This document shows, in pieces, positions 18,906 to 28,390 of a stretch of 64,000 bases of DNA. The translations under genes were made by a program, and so were the position numbers. How positions within the stretch are numbered: the stretch's first letter is position 1; each line of letters opens with the position of its first letter. The notes beneath the pieces were generated by a model. It was given only the letters and a program-made list of their open reading frames with translations. It ran no database searches and had not been told where the DNA came from. The DNA is from Candidatus Competibacteraceae bacterium (GTDB lineage Bacteria; Pseudomonadota; Gammaproteobacteria; Competibacterales; Competibacteraceae). The stretch is from positions 620,001 to 684,000 of the forward strand of contig RXIV01000001.1 in NCBI GenBank assembly GCA_003989085.1. The letters run 5' to 3'.

Positions 18906-21900
18906 TACGATTCATCCTTCAGTGGTAGTAAGAGCAGCTCACACAAACCCCCAAGCGGAATTGCGATCCAGTCGGGGCGGTTATCCAATTCATAACGAAG
19001 TTCATAACAGGCTTTCTCTAGAGTGAACAGTTCCAGAAGAATCTTCGCCTGATCGGGATCAGTGGGATATCCTGGACTGTCGCCTACGGCTTCAACATAG
19101 GCGTTCAGAAACGCGGCCCGGGTTTGCTGTTCCCAATCGCTAAGATACGGCCAGAGTGTCGCCCGGTCGCAGGTCCCATCGGCGGTAGCCTGCCGCAGGG
19201 CGGCATGAGCCGCATAGTTGAACGAGCGCAACATCCCGACCACGTCTCGCAGTGGCGAGTGCTTGGCGCGTCGCTCCGCCAGTGACCGTGATGGTTCGCC
19301 CTCGAAGTCGATGATGATGACATCGTCCCTGGCCACCAGCACTTGACCGAGATGGTAATCCCCGTGGTAACGGGTCTTCGCAGCCTGTGGGGTCAGCGCT
19401 GCGACTTGCGCGGCCCGCGCTTCCGCCGTGCCTCTCGATTCCAGCACCTGGGTGGCCAGTGAGGCATAACGACCGGCCTGTGGTACGCCGATTTCCGCCG
19501 TGAGCAGCCGTTCGGCCAGCACCCGATCCGGCTCAGGAAGCCGTTTCAGGGACAGCTTGAGTCGCTCGAATGTCGTCTTCGCTTCCTCACGGATCCGATC
19601 CATCCATTCGATCAGATCGACGGTCGTAATCGGCTCTGGGTCGAAGGCCGGATCGCCGGTGTTTTGCGCCAACGCCCGGTGCAATTCGCCGGTGCGCTGA
19701 CCCAGGGTCGCGGCAAACAACAAATAGATCGAATGCGCATCCCCGCCGGCTTTCCGGACTTCATCCGGCTGTTCGAGGTAGTCCGTCAGAAAGCGTTTCA
19801 GATAATCCTGGGTATAACTCCAGGCATCGCCCTGATTCGCTACAAAGCCTTGCAACAACACCAGGGTAATACTGTCGCCCGTTGCGTCCTCATATTCGAG
19901 CGCACCGGCCAATGGCGCAATATTTGGAAAGGCGATTTCGGTGAGAAAGCGGCCCATCTCCAATTCAGGGCTGATGCCGGACTGCAAGCGACGGTAGCCT
20001 TTCATCAACAAGCGCTCGCCGATAGCAATCGTCGTGTTGCTGCTGTCCAGCGCCAGCCGCTTGACCGGCAGTAGTTCCGGCGTATCGCCGGCTAATTCGG
20101 CGAACACTTGGGTGACGGAGAATTTCAACCAGCCCTGCCCCAGGGGAACCCGTGCGCCGCAGGCGATCATCTTGACCAGGGTCTGGCAAAACATCTCGTC
20201 GGCAAAAGCGCCATATAGAAGGCCCGTCCGGGCTCTAAACCTCACCCTGGCCAGTGTGTAGGGCCACAAGGGCCGCAATTTTTCATCACCGTCATCCTCC
20301 CAGGCCAGCGCCAGCGGCAGGGCGTAATCCTGTGGTTCTGGCCGTCCGACCAGCCAGACCCGCGCCCGCGCCAGCAGCCACTCGCTGCGGTCGACCCAGA
20401 TCGCGTATTTCTCGAATTCCACCCGCTCGATCCGCCCCCCCTTGCCGGCGAACCAACGCTGGGTCGGGAGAAAATCCGGCAGGATTTGCCGGATCAGTCG
20501 CTCGTGCAAGGCCGCCGCCATCGCCCGTCGACTCGGTTCAACCTCATCGACAAAGAAACTCTTCCAGCCCTGGAATAGCACCAGCACCCGCAATTCCAGA
20601 CCCGGCAGTGTGCCCTCATGCCAGACAGGCGGTGCAGTCCGGGTCAGCCGAAACCAGTAAAACCCTTGACGGGGCAGCGTGAGCAGATACGGCAGCTCGC
20701 CGATGGGCGGAAATGGGGTTTGGCCGAGCATTTCCACCGGAACCAGGCCTTTATACTGTTTGAGGTCGAGCTCCACCGGCTGTGCCGCCCGCGATAGGTT
20801 GGCGACACACAACACAACCTCGTCGGCGTAGCTCCGGGTATAGACCAGAATCTTGCGGTTGCCGGGGCGCAGCAGATCCAGTCGACCACGGCCAAATGCC
20901 TGACAGGATCGGCGCACTGCCAGCAACCGCCGCGTCCAGTTGAGCAGCGAAGCGGGTTCGCGTTGCTGCGCCTCGACGTTGACCGCTTCGTAACCGTAGA
21001 TCGGGTCCATGATCGGCGGCAGGTACAGCCGCTGCGGATCAGCCTTAGAAAACCCGGCGTTACGGTCGGGACTCCACTGCATTGGGGTCCGCACGCCGTT
21101 GCGGTCACCGAGATAGATGTTGTCGCCCATGCCGATCTCGTCGCCGTAATAGAGGATGGGCGTACCGGGCATCGACAACAGCAAGCTGTTCATCAGCTTA
21201 ATCTTGGCCGGATCGTTATCCAGCAGCGGTGCCAGCCGTCGGCGGATGCCGACGTTCACCCGCATCCGCGGATCAGCGGCGTAGGTGCGGTACATGTAGT
21301 CCCGCTCCCGGTCGGTGACCATTTCCAGAGTCAGTTCGTCGTGGTTGCGCAGGAAGATGGCCCACTGGCAATGCTCGGGAATGCCCGGGGTCTGCTCAAG
21401 AATATCCACGACCGGGTGGCGATCTTCCTGGGCAATCGCCATGAACATGCGTGGCATCAATGGAAAGTGATAGGCCATGTGGCATTCATCGCCATCACCG
21501 AAATAGTCGCTCACGTCTTCCGGCCACTGATTGGCCTCGGCCAGGAACATCCGGCTACGGTAATGGGTGTCCACCACTGCCCGCATCCGTTTGATGACAT
21601 TATGTGTTTCTGGCAGGTTCTCGTTGGCGGTGCCCTCCCGCACGCACAGGTAGGGAATAGCGTCCAGTCGCAGCCCGTCCACCCCCAAATCCAGCCAGAA
21701 GCGCATGATCTTGATCACGGCTTTTACGACCGCCGGATTGTTGTGGTTCAAATCCGGCTGGTGGGAGAAAAAGCGGTGCCAGTAGTATTGCTGGGCTATT
21801 GGGTCCCAAGCCCAGTTGGAGATTTCGGTGTCGGTGAAGATGATGCGGGTTTCCGGGAATTTCTTGTCATCGTCGCTCCAGATGTAGAAGTTCCGTTCTG

Positions 21901-22294
21901 GTGAACCGGGTGGGGCGCGACGGGCGGTCTGAAACCAGGGATGCTGGTCAGAGGTGTGGTTGATCACCAGCTCGGTGATGACCTTGAGACCACGGGCGTG
22001 CGCCTCCTGGACGAAGGCCCGAAAGTCAGCCAGCGTGCCGTAATCGGGGTGGACGTTCTGGTAGTCGGAAATATCGTAGCCGTCATCACGTAAGGGCGAG
22101 GGATAAAAAGGCATGAGCCATAACGTATCCACCCCCAGTTCCTGAAGATAATCCAGCCGCTGGATCAACCCCCGGAAATCACCGAAACCATCCCGACTGC
22201 TGTCGCCGAACGCTTTGACATGCAGTTGATAGACGATGGCATCCTTGTACCAGAGGGGGTCTTCTACGCCGGTCCAGCCTTTATTACGCGCCAT
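18905..22294 (-). CDS. treS: Trehalose synthase-maltokinase fusion (TreS-Mak)
   Basis: A 1129-residue bifunctional protein. Residues 1 to about 550 are a GH13 trehalose synthase (DPLWYKDAIVYQLHVKAF at the start, VDGLRLDAIPYL with the nucleophile Asp, FLAEANQWPEDV with the acid Glu, FLRNHDELTLEMV). Residues about 600-1129 are an aminoglycoside-phosphotransferase-like maltokinase with FAGKGGRIERVEFEKY, the catalytic RYHGDYHLGQVLVARDD and the metal motif IIIDFEGEPSRSL. TreS interconverts trehalose and maltose; the kinase makes maltose-1-phosphate for GlgE. The ATG at 22294 has GAGGAAA upstream. The gap to glgE is 10 bp. Confidence 0.95.
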   Translation of the reverse strand: MARNKGWTGVEDPLWYKDAIVYQLHVKAFGDSSRDGFGDFRGLIQRLDYLQELGVDTLWLMPFYPSPLRDDGYDISDYQNVHPDYGTLADFRAFVQEAHARGLKVITELVINHTSDQHPWFQTARRAPPGSPERNFYIWSDDDKKFPETRIIFTDTEISNWAWDPIAQQYYWHRFFSHQPDLNHNNPAVVKAVIKIMRFWLDLGVDGLRLDAIPYLCVREGTANENLPETHNVIKRMRAVVDTHYRSRMFLAEANQWPEDVSDYFGDGDECHMAYHFPLMPRMFMAIAQEDRHPVVDILEQTPGIPEHCQWAIFLRNHDELTLEMVTDRERDYMYRTYAADPRMRVNVGIRRRLAPLLDNDPAKIKLMNSLLLSMPGTPILYYGDEIGMGDNIYLGDRNGVRTPMQWSPDRNAGFSKADPQRLYLPPIMDPIYGYEAVNVEAQQREPASLLNWTRRLLAVRRSCQAFGRGRLDLLRPGNRKILVYTRSYADEVVLCVANLSRAAQPVELDLKQYKGLVPVEMLGQTPFPPIGELPYLLTLPRQGFYWFRLTRTAPPVWHEGTLPGLELRVLVLFQGWKSFFVDEVEPSRRAMAAALHERLIRQILPDFLPTQRWFAGKGGRIERVEFEKYAIWVDRSEWLLARARVWLVGRPEPQDYALPLALAWEDDGDEKLRPLWPYTLARVRFRARTGLLYGAFADEMFCQTLVKMIACGARVPLGQGWLKFSVTQVFAELAGDTPELLPVKRLALDSSNTTIAIGERLLMKGYRRLQSGISPELEMGRFLTEIAFPNIAPLAGALEYEDATGDSITLVLLQGFVANQGDAWSYTQDYLKRFLTDYLEQPDEVRKAGGDAHSIYLLFAATLGQRTGELHRALAQNTGDPAFDPEPITTVDLIEWMDRIREEAKTTFERLKLSLKRLPEPDRVLAERLLTAEIGVPQAGRYASLATQVLESRGTAEARAAQVAALTPQAAKTRYHGDYHLGQVLVARDDVIIIDFEGEPSRSLAERRAKHSPLRDVVGMLRSFNYAAHAALRQATADGTCDRATLWPYLSDWEQQTRAAFLNAYVEAVGDSPGYPTDPDQAKILLELFTLEKACYELRYELDNRPDWIAIPLGGLCELLLLPLKDES

Positions 22295-22304
22295 GCAGGT
22301 TTCC

Positions 22305-24503
22305 TCAACCGTTGAATGTATCGAAATTCTGCTCTGTCTGTAGACTGCTGCGAATGCGGAAGACATGCGCCGGCATCCGGTGCGGATTGAGCTCTACATA
22401 GTTGCGCGGCCCATTCCACAGATAATGAGCGCCGGTCAGCAGATCATCCACCTGAAACGGCAGGTTTGGATCGAGGCCCAGTGCCGCCAGATCCAGCAGA
22501 GTCCAGCCAGATTGGGTGTAATTGGGATCGAGGTTGACCACAACCAGAATCACGTTCGCAAGATTGGCAGTGGCCTTGCTGTAACAGATCAACTGCTCGT
22601 TATCCACCGGATGAAACCGCAGACTCGGATCGGTGTGCAGCGCCGGGTTGCGCTTGCGGATCCGATTCACCAGTGCAATGAAATCGTGCAGGCTGCCGGG
22701 CCCATCCAGCATTGCAAAATCGCGGTGACGCACCTGGTATTTTTCAGAATCGAGGTATTCCTCGCTACCGTGTTTGATCGCAACATGCTCCATCATTTCG
22801 TAAGCCGGGCCGTAAATGCCGTAATTAGCGGTCATGGTCGCCGCCAGAATCAGCCGGGTCATGAACATCGGCTTGCCGCCGAATTGCAGCGCCTCAGTCA
22901 GGATGTCCGGGGTATTGGGCCAGAAGTTGGGGCGAAAATACTCGCGGCCCGGCCCTTGGGTTAATTCAGTCAGATACTCGGTCAACTCGGCCTTGGTGTT
23001 GCGCCAGGCATAGTAGGTGTAGGACTGGGTATAACCGAGTTTGGCCAGCCGGTGCATGACTTTGGGCCGGGTAAACGCCTCAGCCAGGAAAATAGCGTCG
23101 GGCGTAGTCTTTTTGATTTCGGTGATTAGCCATTCCCACATCGCAAACGGCTTGGTATGCGGGTTGTCTACCCGGAAAATGCGCACACCCTGCTCGGCCC
23201 AGAACGTGAAAATGCTCTTGATCTCGTCCCACAGCGCCGGCCAGTCCGGGGTCTCGAAATTGAACGGATAGATATCCTGATATTTTTTAGGTGGGTTCTC
23301 AGCGTATTGCACTGTGCCATCTGGCCGCCAGCGGAACCAGTCGGGATGCTGCTGAACGTAGGGATGATCCGGAGCACATTGCAGGGCAATGTCCAAAGCG
23401 ATGGCGATGCCGTGTTCTTTGGCTTTTTGCACCAGCCGGCGGAAATCATCCAAGGTGCCGAGCGCTGGCAGAATGGCCTTGTGACCGCCCTCCGTCGAAC
23501 CAATCGCCCACGGACTGCCCACATCCTCATGACTGGGCGTCAAGGTGTTGTTCTTGCCCTTGCGGTTGATCCGGCCCACTGGATGGATCGGCGGGAAATA
23601 CAGCACGTCGAAACCCATTGCGGCGATGCGCGGCAACCAGGCTTCACAGTCCCTGAAGGTGCCATGCTGACCGGGAGCCGAACTGCACGACCGGGGAAAC
23701 AGTTCGTACCAGGTGCTGAAGCGGGCGCGTTCGTCATCGACGATCACCGCCAGTTCCTTGCCATAACTGAGCGCCAGGGTACGGTCAGCGTAGCGCATCA
23801 TCAGATTGGCCAGATGCTCGTCCAACCCCAATTGTCGGCGGTACTCCAGATCACGCGAGCTGGTCAGTTCGCCTGCGCGTTGGGTGAGCCAGCGGGCGTC
23901 TTCGCCGGTAGCGCGGGATGCGGCCTTGCTTACCAGTTGCTCGCCCACCCGCAAGGCAATGGCGATGTCTTCGGCCTGCACCCAGCGGCCCAGGTCGTGC
24001 CGCCACGATTTGAAGGCGTCTACCCAGGCCAGGATTGTGTATTCGTATCGGCCCAGTTCCTGTGTCTGAAACTCGCCGCGCCAGCGGTCGTTGACCAGCA
24101 CCCGCATCGGCGTTTCCAGCCAGGTGCTTTCACCGGCCTTGCGGTATTGCAGGAGGCAGGACAGCGCATCGTGGCCGTCGGTGAAGATGTCCGCCTCGAC
24201 AGTGACCATATCGCCAACCGTGCGTTTGATGGCGAAGCGACCGCCATCCAGTTCCGGGGTAACGCCTTCGATGATCCCTCGCTTGCGGCCATCGACCGCG
24301 AGATTGGGAGTTTCCGGTTCCGGGACGACAGGGGTGAGTTGAGCCACGGTTGGTTTAGCTGGATCAGGACTCTGGCCTGCTGCTGGTTTCGCTGCCTCGA
24401 CGCCTGCTGCTGGCTTTACCTGACGGGGTGCCGACTTGGCCGCTGCCGGCGCAGATTCAGTGCTGCTCCGCTTTTTTTCATCCACGGTGAGTTTCTTGGA
24501 CAT
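22305..24503 (-). CDS. glgE: Alpha-1,4-glucan:maltose-1-phosphate maltosyltransferase GlgE
   Basis: A 732-residue GH13_3 enzyme that extends alpha-glucan with maltose from maltose-1-phosphate. Visible landmarks are RVVIEGVTPE-type IIEGVTPELDGGRFAIKR near residue 80, FPPIHPVGRINRKGKNN, the nucleophile segment FRVDNPHTKPFAMWEW and the acid segment FLAEAFTRPKVM. The first 75 residues are a low-complexity Ala/Pro/Lys linker not usual in the family. The start at 24503 gives MSKKLTVDEKKRSS. It is the promoter-proximal gene of the glycogen block and is divergent from dapD across 167 bp. Confidence 0.95.
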   Translation of the reverse strand: MSKKLTVDEKKRSSTESAPAAAKSAPRQVKPAAGVEAAKPAAGQSPDPAKPTVAQLTPVVPEPETPNLAVDGRKRGIIEGVTPELDGGRFAIKRTVGDMVTVEADIFTDGHDALSCLLQYRKAGESTWLETPMRVLVNDRWRGEFQTQELGRYEYTILAWVDAFKSWRHDLGRWVQAEDIAIALRVGEQLVSKAASRATGEDARWLTQRAGELTSSRDLEYRRQLGLDEHLANLMMRYADRTLALSYGKELAVIVDDERARFSTWYELFPRSCSSAPGQHGTFRDCEAWLPRIAAMGFDVLYFPPIHPVGRINRKGKNNTLTPSHEDVGSPWAIGSTEGGHKAILPALGTLDDFRRLVQKAKEHGIAIALDIALQCAPDHPYVQQHPDWFRWRPDGTVQYAENPPKKYQDIYPFNFETPDWPALWDEIKSIFTFWAEQGVRIFRVDNPHTKPFAMWEWLITEIKKTTPDAIFLAEAFTRPKVMHRLAKLGYTQSYTYYAWRNTKAELTEYLTELTQGPGREYFRPNFWPNTPDILTEALQFGGKPMFMTRLILAATMTANYGIYGPAYEMMEHVAIKHGSEEYLDSEKYQVRHRDFAMLDGPGSLHDFIALVNRIRKRNPALHTDPSLRFHPVDNEQLICYSKATANLANVILVVVNLDPNYTQSGWTLLDLAALGLDPNLPFQVDDLLTGAHYLWNGPRNYVELNPHRMPAHVFRIRSSLQTEQNFDTFNG

Positions 24504-24670
24504 GCCGGTTGATCCTCGTTGTTCTACGTTCTGGTTGCGCTCAAGCTGCGGTTCGAGGCGTTGAGTGTTAAAGTTTCCTACCTTTATCCCCTCTTATTAT
24601 GACGGTTTTTTGCGGCTGTACCCAAGCCTGTCCGGTCCCAACTCACCCCCCACCCCCGAGGAAATTGCCA

Positions 24671-25489
24671 ATGAGTGAATTGTCACGACTGATCGAGGAT
24701 GCTTTCGAGCGCCGCAGCGAACTGGACCCGGCCACCGCGCCGGCGGAACTACGGGAAGCCATTGAAGAGGCATTGAGCCTGCTGGAGCTGGGACGGGCGC
24801 GGGTCGCGGAACCGTGCAATGGCGTCTGGACGGTCAACGCCTGGCTGAAAAAGGCGGTGCTGCTGTCGTTTCGCCTGAACGAGAACATGATTATCCGCGA
24901 TGGCTACACCAATTATTTTGACAAGGTGCCGCCCAAGTACGCGGACTATGGCGAAAACGACTTTCTGGCTGCCGGGGTGCGAGTGGTGCCGCCGGCGGCG
25001 GCCCGCCGGGGGTGCTACATCGCGCCGGGCGTGGTGCTGATGCCGTCCTATGTCAACATCGGAGCCTATGTCGATTCCGGGACGATGGTGGACACCTGGG
25101 CTACGGTTGGCTCCTGCGCCCAGATTGGCCGGAACGTGCATCTTTCGGGCGGAGTCGGGATTGGCGGGGTGCTGGAGCCGTTGCAGGCCAGCCCCACTAT
25201 TATTGAAGACGACTGCTTCATTGGCGCCCGTTCCGAAGTGGTCGAAGGCGTGATCGTCGAACGCGGCTCGGTACTGTCGATGGGTGTCTATCTCGGCCAA
25301 AGTACCAAAATTTATAACCGGCTGACCGGAGAAATCAGTTATGGGCGAGTGCCAGCGGGTTCAGTGGTTGTCCCCGGCGGATTGCCTGCGCCGGACGGCA
25401 GTCATAGCCTGTATTGTGCGGTGATCATCAAGCAGGTCGATGAAAAAACCCGCAGCCGGATTAGCCTCAACGAGTTGTTGCGCGACTGA
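24671..25489 (+). CDS. dapD: Tetrahydrodipicolinate N-succinyltransferase
   Basis: A 272-residue enzyme of the lysine/diaminopimelate pathway that succinylates tetrahydrodipicolinate. It has an N-terminal helical domain ([17 protein letters not shown]), the segment [20 protein letters not shown] and a left-handed beta-helix of hexapeptide repeats ([37 protein letters not shown]). The ATG at 24671 follows GAGGAA by nine bases; an upstream in-frame start lacks a ribosome site. Its stop overlaps the dapE start (TGATG). Confidence 0.96.
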   Translation: MSELSRLIEDAFERRSELDPATAPAELREAIEEALSLLELGRARVAEPCNGVWTVNAWLKKAVLLSFRLNENMIIRDGYTNYFDKVPPKYADYGENDFLAAGVRVVPPAAARRGCYIAPGVVLMPSYVNIGAYVDSGTMVDTWATVGSCAQIGRNVHLSGGVGIGGVLEPLQASPTIIEDDCFIGARSEVVEGVIVERGSVLSMGVYLGQSTKIYNRLTGEISYGRVPAGSVVVPGGLPAPDGSHSLYCAVIIKQVDEKTRSRISLNELLRD

Positions 25490-26646
25490 TGGACGCGACG
25501 CTGGCGCTGGCTTTTGACCTGATCCGCCGCCCTTCGCTCACCCCGGATGACGCCGGTTGCCAGACGTTGTTGATCGCTCGATTGGCAACGCTGGGTTTCC
25601 GGGTTGAGCGACTGCGCTTCGGCGACGTAGACAATTTCTGGGCGCGGTATGGTGACGCAGAGCCGTTGTTCGCCTTTGCCGGCCATAGTGACGTGGTGCT
25701 GCCCGGCCCGCTGGAACAGTGGCAATCGCCACCGTTTGCGCCGGAAATCCGCGACGGTTGGCTGTATGGACGTGGCGCGGCTGACATGAAAGGCAGTCTG
25801 GCGGCGATGATCACTGCGTGCGAACGCTTTTTGGCGGTTCATCCGCATCCGCACGGTTCCATTGCGTTGTTGATGACCAGCGATGAAGAAGGCGCGGCGG
25901 TCGATGGCACGGTCAAGGTTGTCGAGTGGCTGGAGGCCCGTGGTGAGAAAATCTGCTGGTGCCTGGTGGGCGAACCGTCCAGCACTGCCCAACTCGGTGA
26001 TACGATCAAAAATGGCCGGCGGGGTTCACTGAATGGTCAACTGGTTCTGCACGGAATGCAGGGCCATGTCGCTTACCCGCATCTAGCCCAAAATCCAATT
26101 CACGCCATTGGCGCAATTCTGACCGCGCTCGGCGATGAAGTCTGGGATCAGGGCCATGCGTCTTTCCCGCCGACCTCATTCCAGATTTCCAACCTGCGTT
26201 CCGGGACGGGCGCGGTCAATGTCATCCCCGGCGATCTGGATATGCGGTTTAACTTCCGCTTTTCGCCGGCCATTACGGTGAAGCAGTTACAGGAGCGGAC
26301 CCGATTGATCATTGATACTGCTCTGCTCAATGAGGAAGTCAAGACCGGGCAGGTGTTTCAGTACGATCTGGACTGGAGTCTGTCGGGGCCGCCATTCTTT
26401 ACCCCGCCGGGTGATTTGGTCGCGGCTACAGCGGCGGCCATTCACGCCGAAACCGGATTGGAGCCAACACTGTCCACCAGTGGCGGCACTTCGGATGGCC
26501 GCTTTATTGCGCCCACCGGGGCGCAAGTGATCGAACTGGGTCCACTGAACGCCACTATTCACCAAGTCAACGAACGGGTTGCCGTGGCTGATTTGGAAAA
26601 ATTAAGCCGGATTTATCAGGGTGTGCTTGAGCGATTGCTGGGTTGA
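25489..26646 (+). CDS. dapE: Succinyl-diaminopimelate desuccinylase
   Basis: A 385-residue M20 dinuclear zinc peptidase-fold enzyme that removes succinate from N-succinyl-LL-diaminopimelate. Metal ligands are visible in [36 protein letters not shown] and NATIHQVNE. The common GHTDVV is GHSDVV here. Start ATG at 25489 overlaps the dapD stop by one base, so dapD-dapE is a coupled pair. Confidence 0.95.
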   Translation: MDATLALAFDLIRRPSLTPDDAGCQTLLIARLATLGFRVERLRFGDVDNFWARYGDAEPLFAFAGHSDVVLPGPLEQWQSPPFAPEIRDGWLYGRGAADMKGSLAAMITACERFLAVHPHPHGSIALLMTSDEEGAAVDGTVKVVEWLEARGEKICWCLVGEPSSTAQLGDTIKNGRRGSLNGQLVLHGMQGHVAYPHLAQNPIHAIGAILTALGDEVWDQGHASFPPTSFQISNLRSGTGAVNVIPGDLDMRFNFRFSPAITVKQLQERTRLIIDTALLNEEVKTGQVFQYDLDWSLSGPPFFTPPGDLVAATAAAIHAETGLEPTLSTSGGTSDGRFIAPTGAQVIELGPLNATIHQVNERVAVADLEKLSRIYQGVLERLLG

Positions 26647-26708
26647 TCTGATCCCATCTCATCCAGTCATAACGAACCGTTCGATTTGAACCGTGATGGT
26701 CATTCTGG

Positions 26709-26735
26709 ATCACCATTTCCTCTCGAAATGGTGAT
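26709..26735. terminator. Hairpin after dapE, probable terminator
   Basis: An 11-bp perfect stem (ATCACCATTTC with GAAATGGTGAT) around a 5-nt loop, followed nine bases later by TTTTTATTAAATTTTTA. It lies 63 bp past the dapE stop. The T-rich part starts late, so termination is likely rather than certain. The remainder of 26647-26867 is AT-rich and presumably holds the promoter of the next gene. Confidence 0.5.
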
Positions 26736-26867
26736 GATATGGATTGTTTTTATTAAATTTTTAGTCTTGGCATCGTCTATGCTTAGTATGGTCAGATATC
26801 AAAATCCGCCAGAGAATCCGTTCCCGGTCATTTTCTGGCGCAGAGTCAAACCACTGGAGATACGATC

Positions 26868-27341
26868 ATGGCGACCAATTATCGCGCGACGAAACCGGTT
26901 CAACAGTTTGATCCCACTTCCTGCTGGGCGGCAGCCTTGGAGTGGTGGGCGCGGGCAATCGGCAACCGGACCGTGATCAAGCAGCTCGACCTGCTGAATC
27001 TCTACTTGAGTTATTGGGATTCTTCCAATCCGGATACCAATCCAAATTATGGCACCGTCTCACGCGCTAACCTGATTGCGATCATTCGCGATGCTCGCTG
27101 GAAAATGAACTGTGAAAGTGTGGCGGGCAGTAGTTTCACCTGTCATTATGTGAACAGTAAAATGAAACATGGACCGCTGGTCGTGGGCTATCGTAAACCC
27201 GGACTTGGTAACCATGTGGTCAGTGTCTATGGTGCATCCAATACCCATATTGCCTGCATGGATCCCGATGGCGCCCAATTCCGGGGATCCCTGGCAAGCC
27301 ATTTTCAAGGGGGCGAATTGGTCGTGGGTATTCCCCAGTAA
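26868..27341 (+). CDS. Small papain-like cysteine peptidase (C70/C39-like)
   Basis: A 157-residue protein with a plausible Cys-His-Asp triad: Cys in DPTSCWAAALEWWAR (about residue 19), His in GNHVVSVYGA (about 111) and Asp in ACMDPDGAQFRG. This layout matches small papain-like peptidases of the AvrRpt2 (C70) type, in which Q-x-x-x-x-CW precedes the helix. There is no signal peptide and no second domain, so if it acts outside the cell it needs another export route. Upstream sequence is AT-rich compared with dapE. No substrate or partner is evident; the neighbouring genes are unrelated. Family-level call is from motifs only. Confidence 0.65.
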   Translation: MATNYRATKPVQQFDPTSCWAAALEWWARAIGNRTVIKQLDLLNLYLSYWDSSNPDTNPNYGTVSRANLIAIIRDARWKMNCESVAGSSFTCHYVNSKMKHGPLVVGYRKPGLGNHVVSVYGASNTHIACMDPDGAQFRGSLASHFQGGELVVGIPQ

Positions 27342-27412
27342 ATCGAATAGTCTGGCTTAATGACCTGCGCAACGTCTCTTTGCGCCAGAGGGAGAGATGA
27401 GATGAATGACTG

Positions 27413-28189
27413 TTGGAACTGACTCTCGATTTCACCACGATTCTGCTATTAGGCGGTGCGGCGTTATTAGCAGGGTTCATTGACGCCATTGCTGGCGGTG
27501 GCGGCATGTTGATCATGCCGGCGCTACTGAGTACCGGAATGCCGCCACATCTAGTGGTTGGCACCAACAAGCTGATAGGCACTTTTGGTACCTTCAGCGC
27601 CTCGTTGACCTTCATTCGCAAAGGGCTGTTCAAACCGGGGCTGTGGTGGGCGATGAGTTTTGGCGTCTTTGTGGGGGCGCTGGTGGGGGCGCTGCTGATT
27701 TACCTGATGAGCGCTGGGGTACTGAAAAAGCTGCTGCCTTTGGCGATTTTGCTGGCAGCGGCGTATCTGGCCTGGCCGCGCCGGGTTTCCCTGACAGCCG
27801 CTCACCCGGAACCCGCACTATCACCCCACACGATTCGGCGGAGCATCAAGCTGCTGACCGGTGGTTTAATCGGCTTTTACGACGGCTTTATCGGTCCCGG
27901 CACGGGTGCATTCTGGATGGCGGCGGCGATGAAGTTGTTCAGGCTGGATTTGGTCGCAGCGGCGGGTGTGGCGCGATTTATGAATTTCATCAGTAATCTC
28001 ACGGCCCTGCTGACCTTCATGATGCTCGGCAATATCCACTACCCGGTCGGACTCAGTATGGGCGGATTGCTGATGATAGGGGCTTTCGCCGGCGCTCATA
28101 GCGCAATTCGCTATGGAGCGCCATTTATTCGCCCGGTGTTTCTCACTGTGGTGCTACTGATGGCCGGGTGGCTGCTGGTGGCGGGATAA
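27413..28189 (+). CDS. TauE/SafE (TSUP) family permease
   Basis: A 258-residue membrane protein with about eight hydrophobic helices. GGAALLAGFIDAIAGGGGML and VGTNKLIGTFGTFSASLTF are the two signature loops of the sulfite/sulfonate exporter family. The second half repeats the pattern (LIGFYDGFIGPGTGAFWM). The only in-frame start that fits is TTG at 27413; three ATGs just upstream are out of frame, and GGAGAG at 27391 is too far for a normal spacing. Substrate unknown, commonly sulfur-containing anions. Confidence 0.85.
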   Translation: MELTLDFTTILLLGGAALLAGFIDAIAGGGGMLIMPALLSTGMPPHLVVGTNKLIGTFGTFSASLTFIRKGLFKPGLWWAMSFGVFVGALVGALLIYLMSAGVLKKLLPLAILLAAAYLAWPRRVSLTAAHPEPALSPHTIRRSIKLLTGGLIGFYDGFIGPGTGAFWMAAAMKLFRLDLVAAAGVARFMNFISNLTALLTFMMLGNIHYPVGLSMGGLLMIGAFAGAHSAIRYGAPFIRPVFLTVVLLMAGWLLVAG

Positions 28190-28234
28190 GCACTGGCCGG
28201 TGTTCTCCACGCCCTGAGCTGGACAGAACACTGG

Positions 28235-28336
28235 TTGACGCCGCGCTCCGCGCGGTGTCAAATCCTTAGTTTCCAGACCGGCCAGCCGTCCTTTCAACCC
28301 GCGCGCAGGTGCCGCTCAACTCGCGCCCTGTTAGGC
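28235..28336 (+). repeat. Left boundary attC-like site of the cassette array
   Basis: The right half ends in the core GTTAGGC (28330-28336), the expected recombination point before cassette 1. Upstream are a 12-bp hairpin (TTGACGCCGCGC/GCGCGGTGTCAA, 28235-28261) and a 65-bp stretch (28269-28333) that is repeated at the other end of the array. The matching left core (GCCTAAC) is not found, so this is a partial or diverged site. Confidence 0.6.
28269..28333 (+). repeat. 65-bp direct repeat, left copy
   Basis: Begins GTTTCCAGACCGGCCAGCC and ends CGCGCCCTGTTA. The copy at 32667-32731 has the same length with four mismatches by eye. The pair brackets the cassette array. Confidence 0.9.
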
Positions 28337-28390
28337 GGCGCAGGGGCACCACTGGCCGCTCGCAACTGATATTCAACGACGCAAACCGAC

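Noticed and set aside
23157..24512. A 451-codon open frame on the plus strand opposite glgE
   Set aside because: It lies entirely antisense to an unmistakable GlgE and has no start context or family motif; long antisense frames are expected in GC-rich genes.
26686..26976. A 96-codon frame over the hairpin after dapE
   Set aside because: Crosses a probable terminator and overlaps the better supported peptidase gene in another frame.
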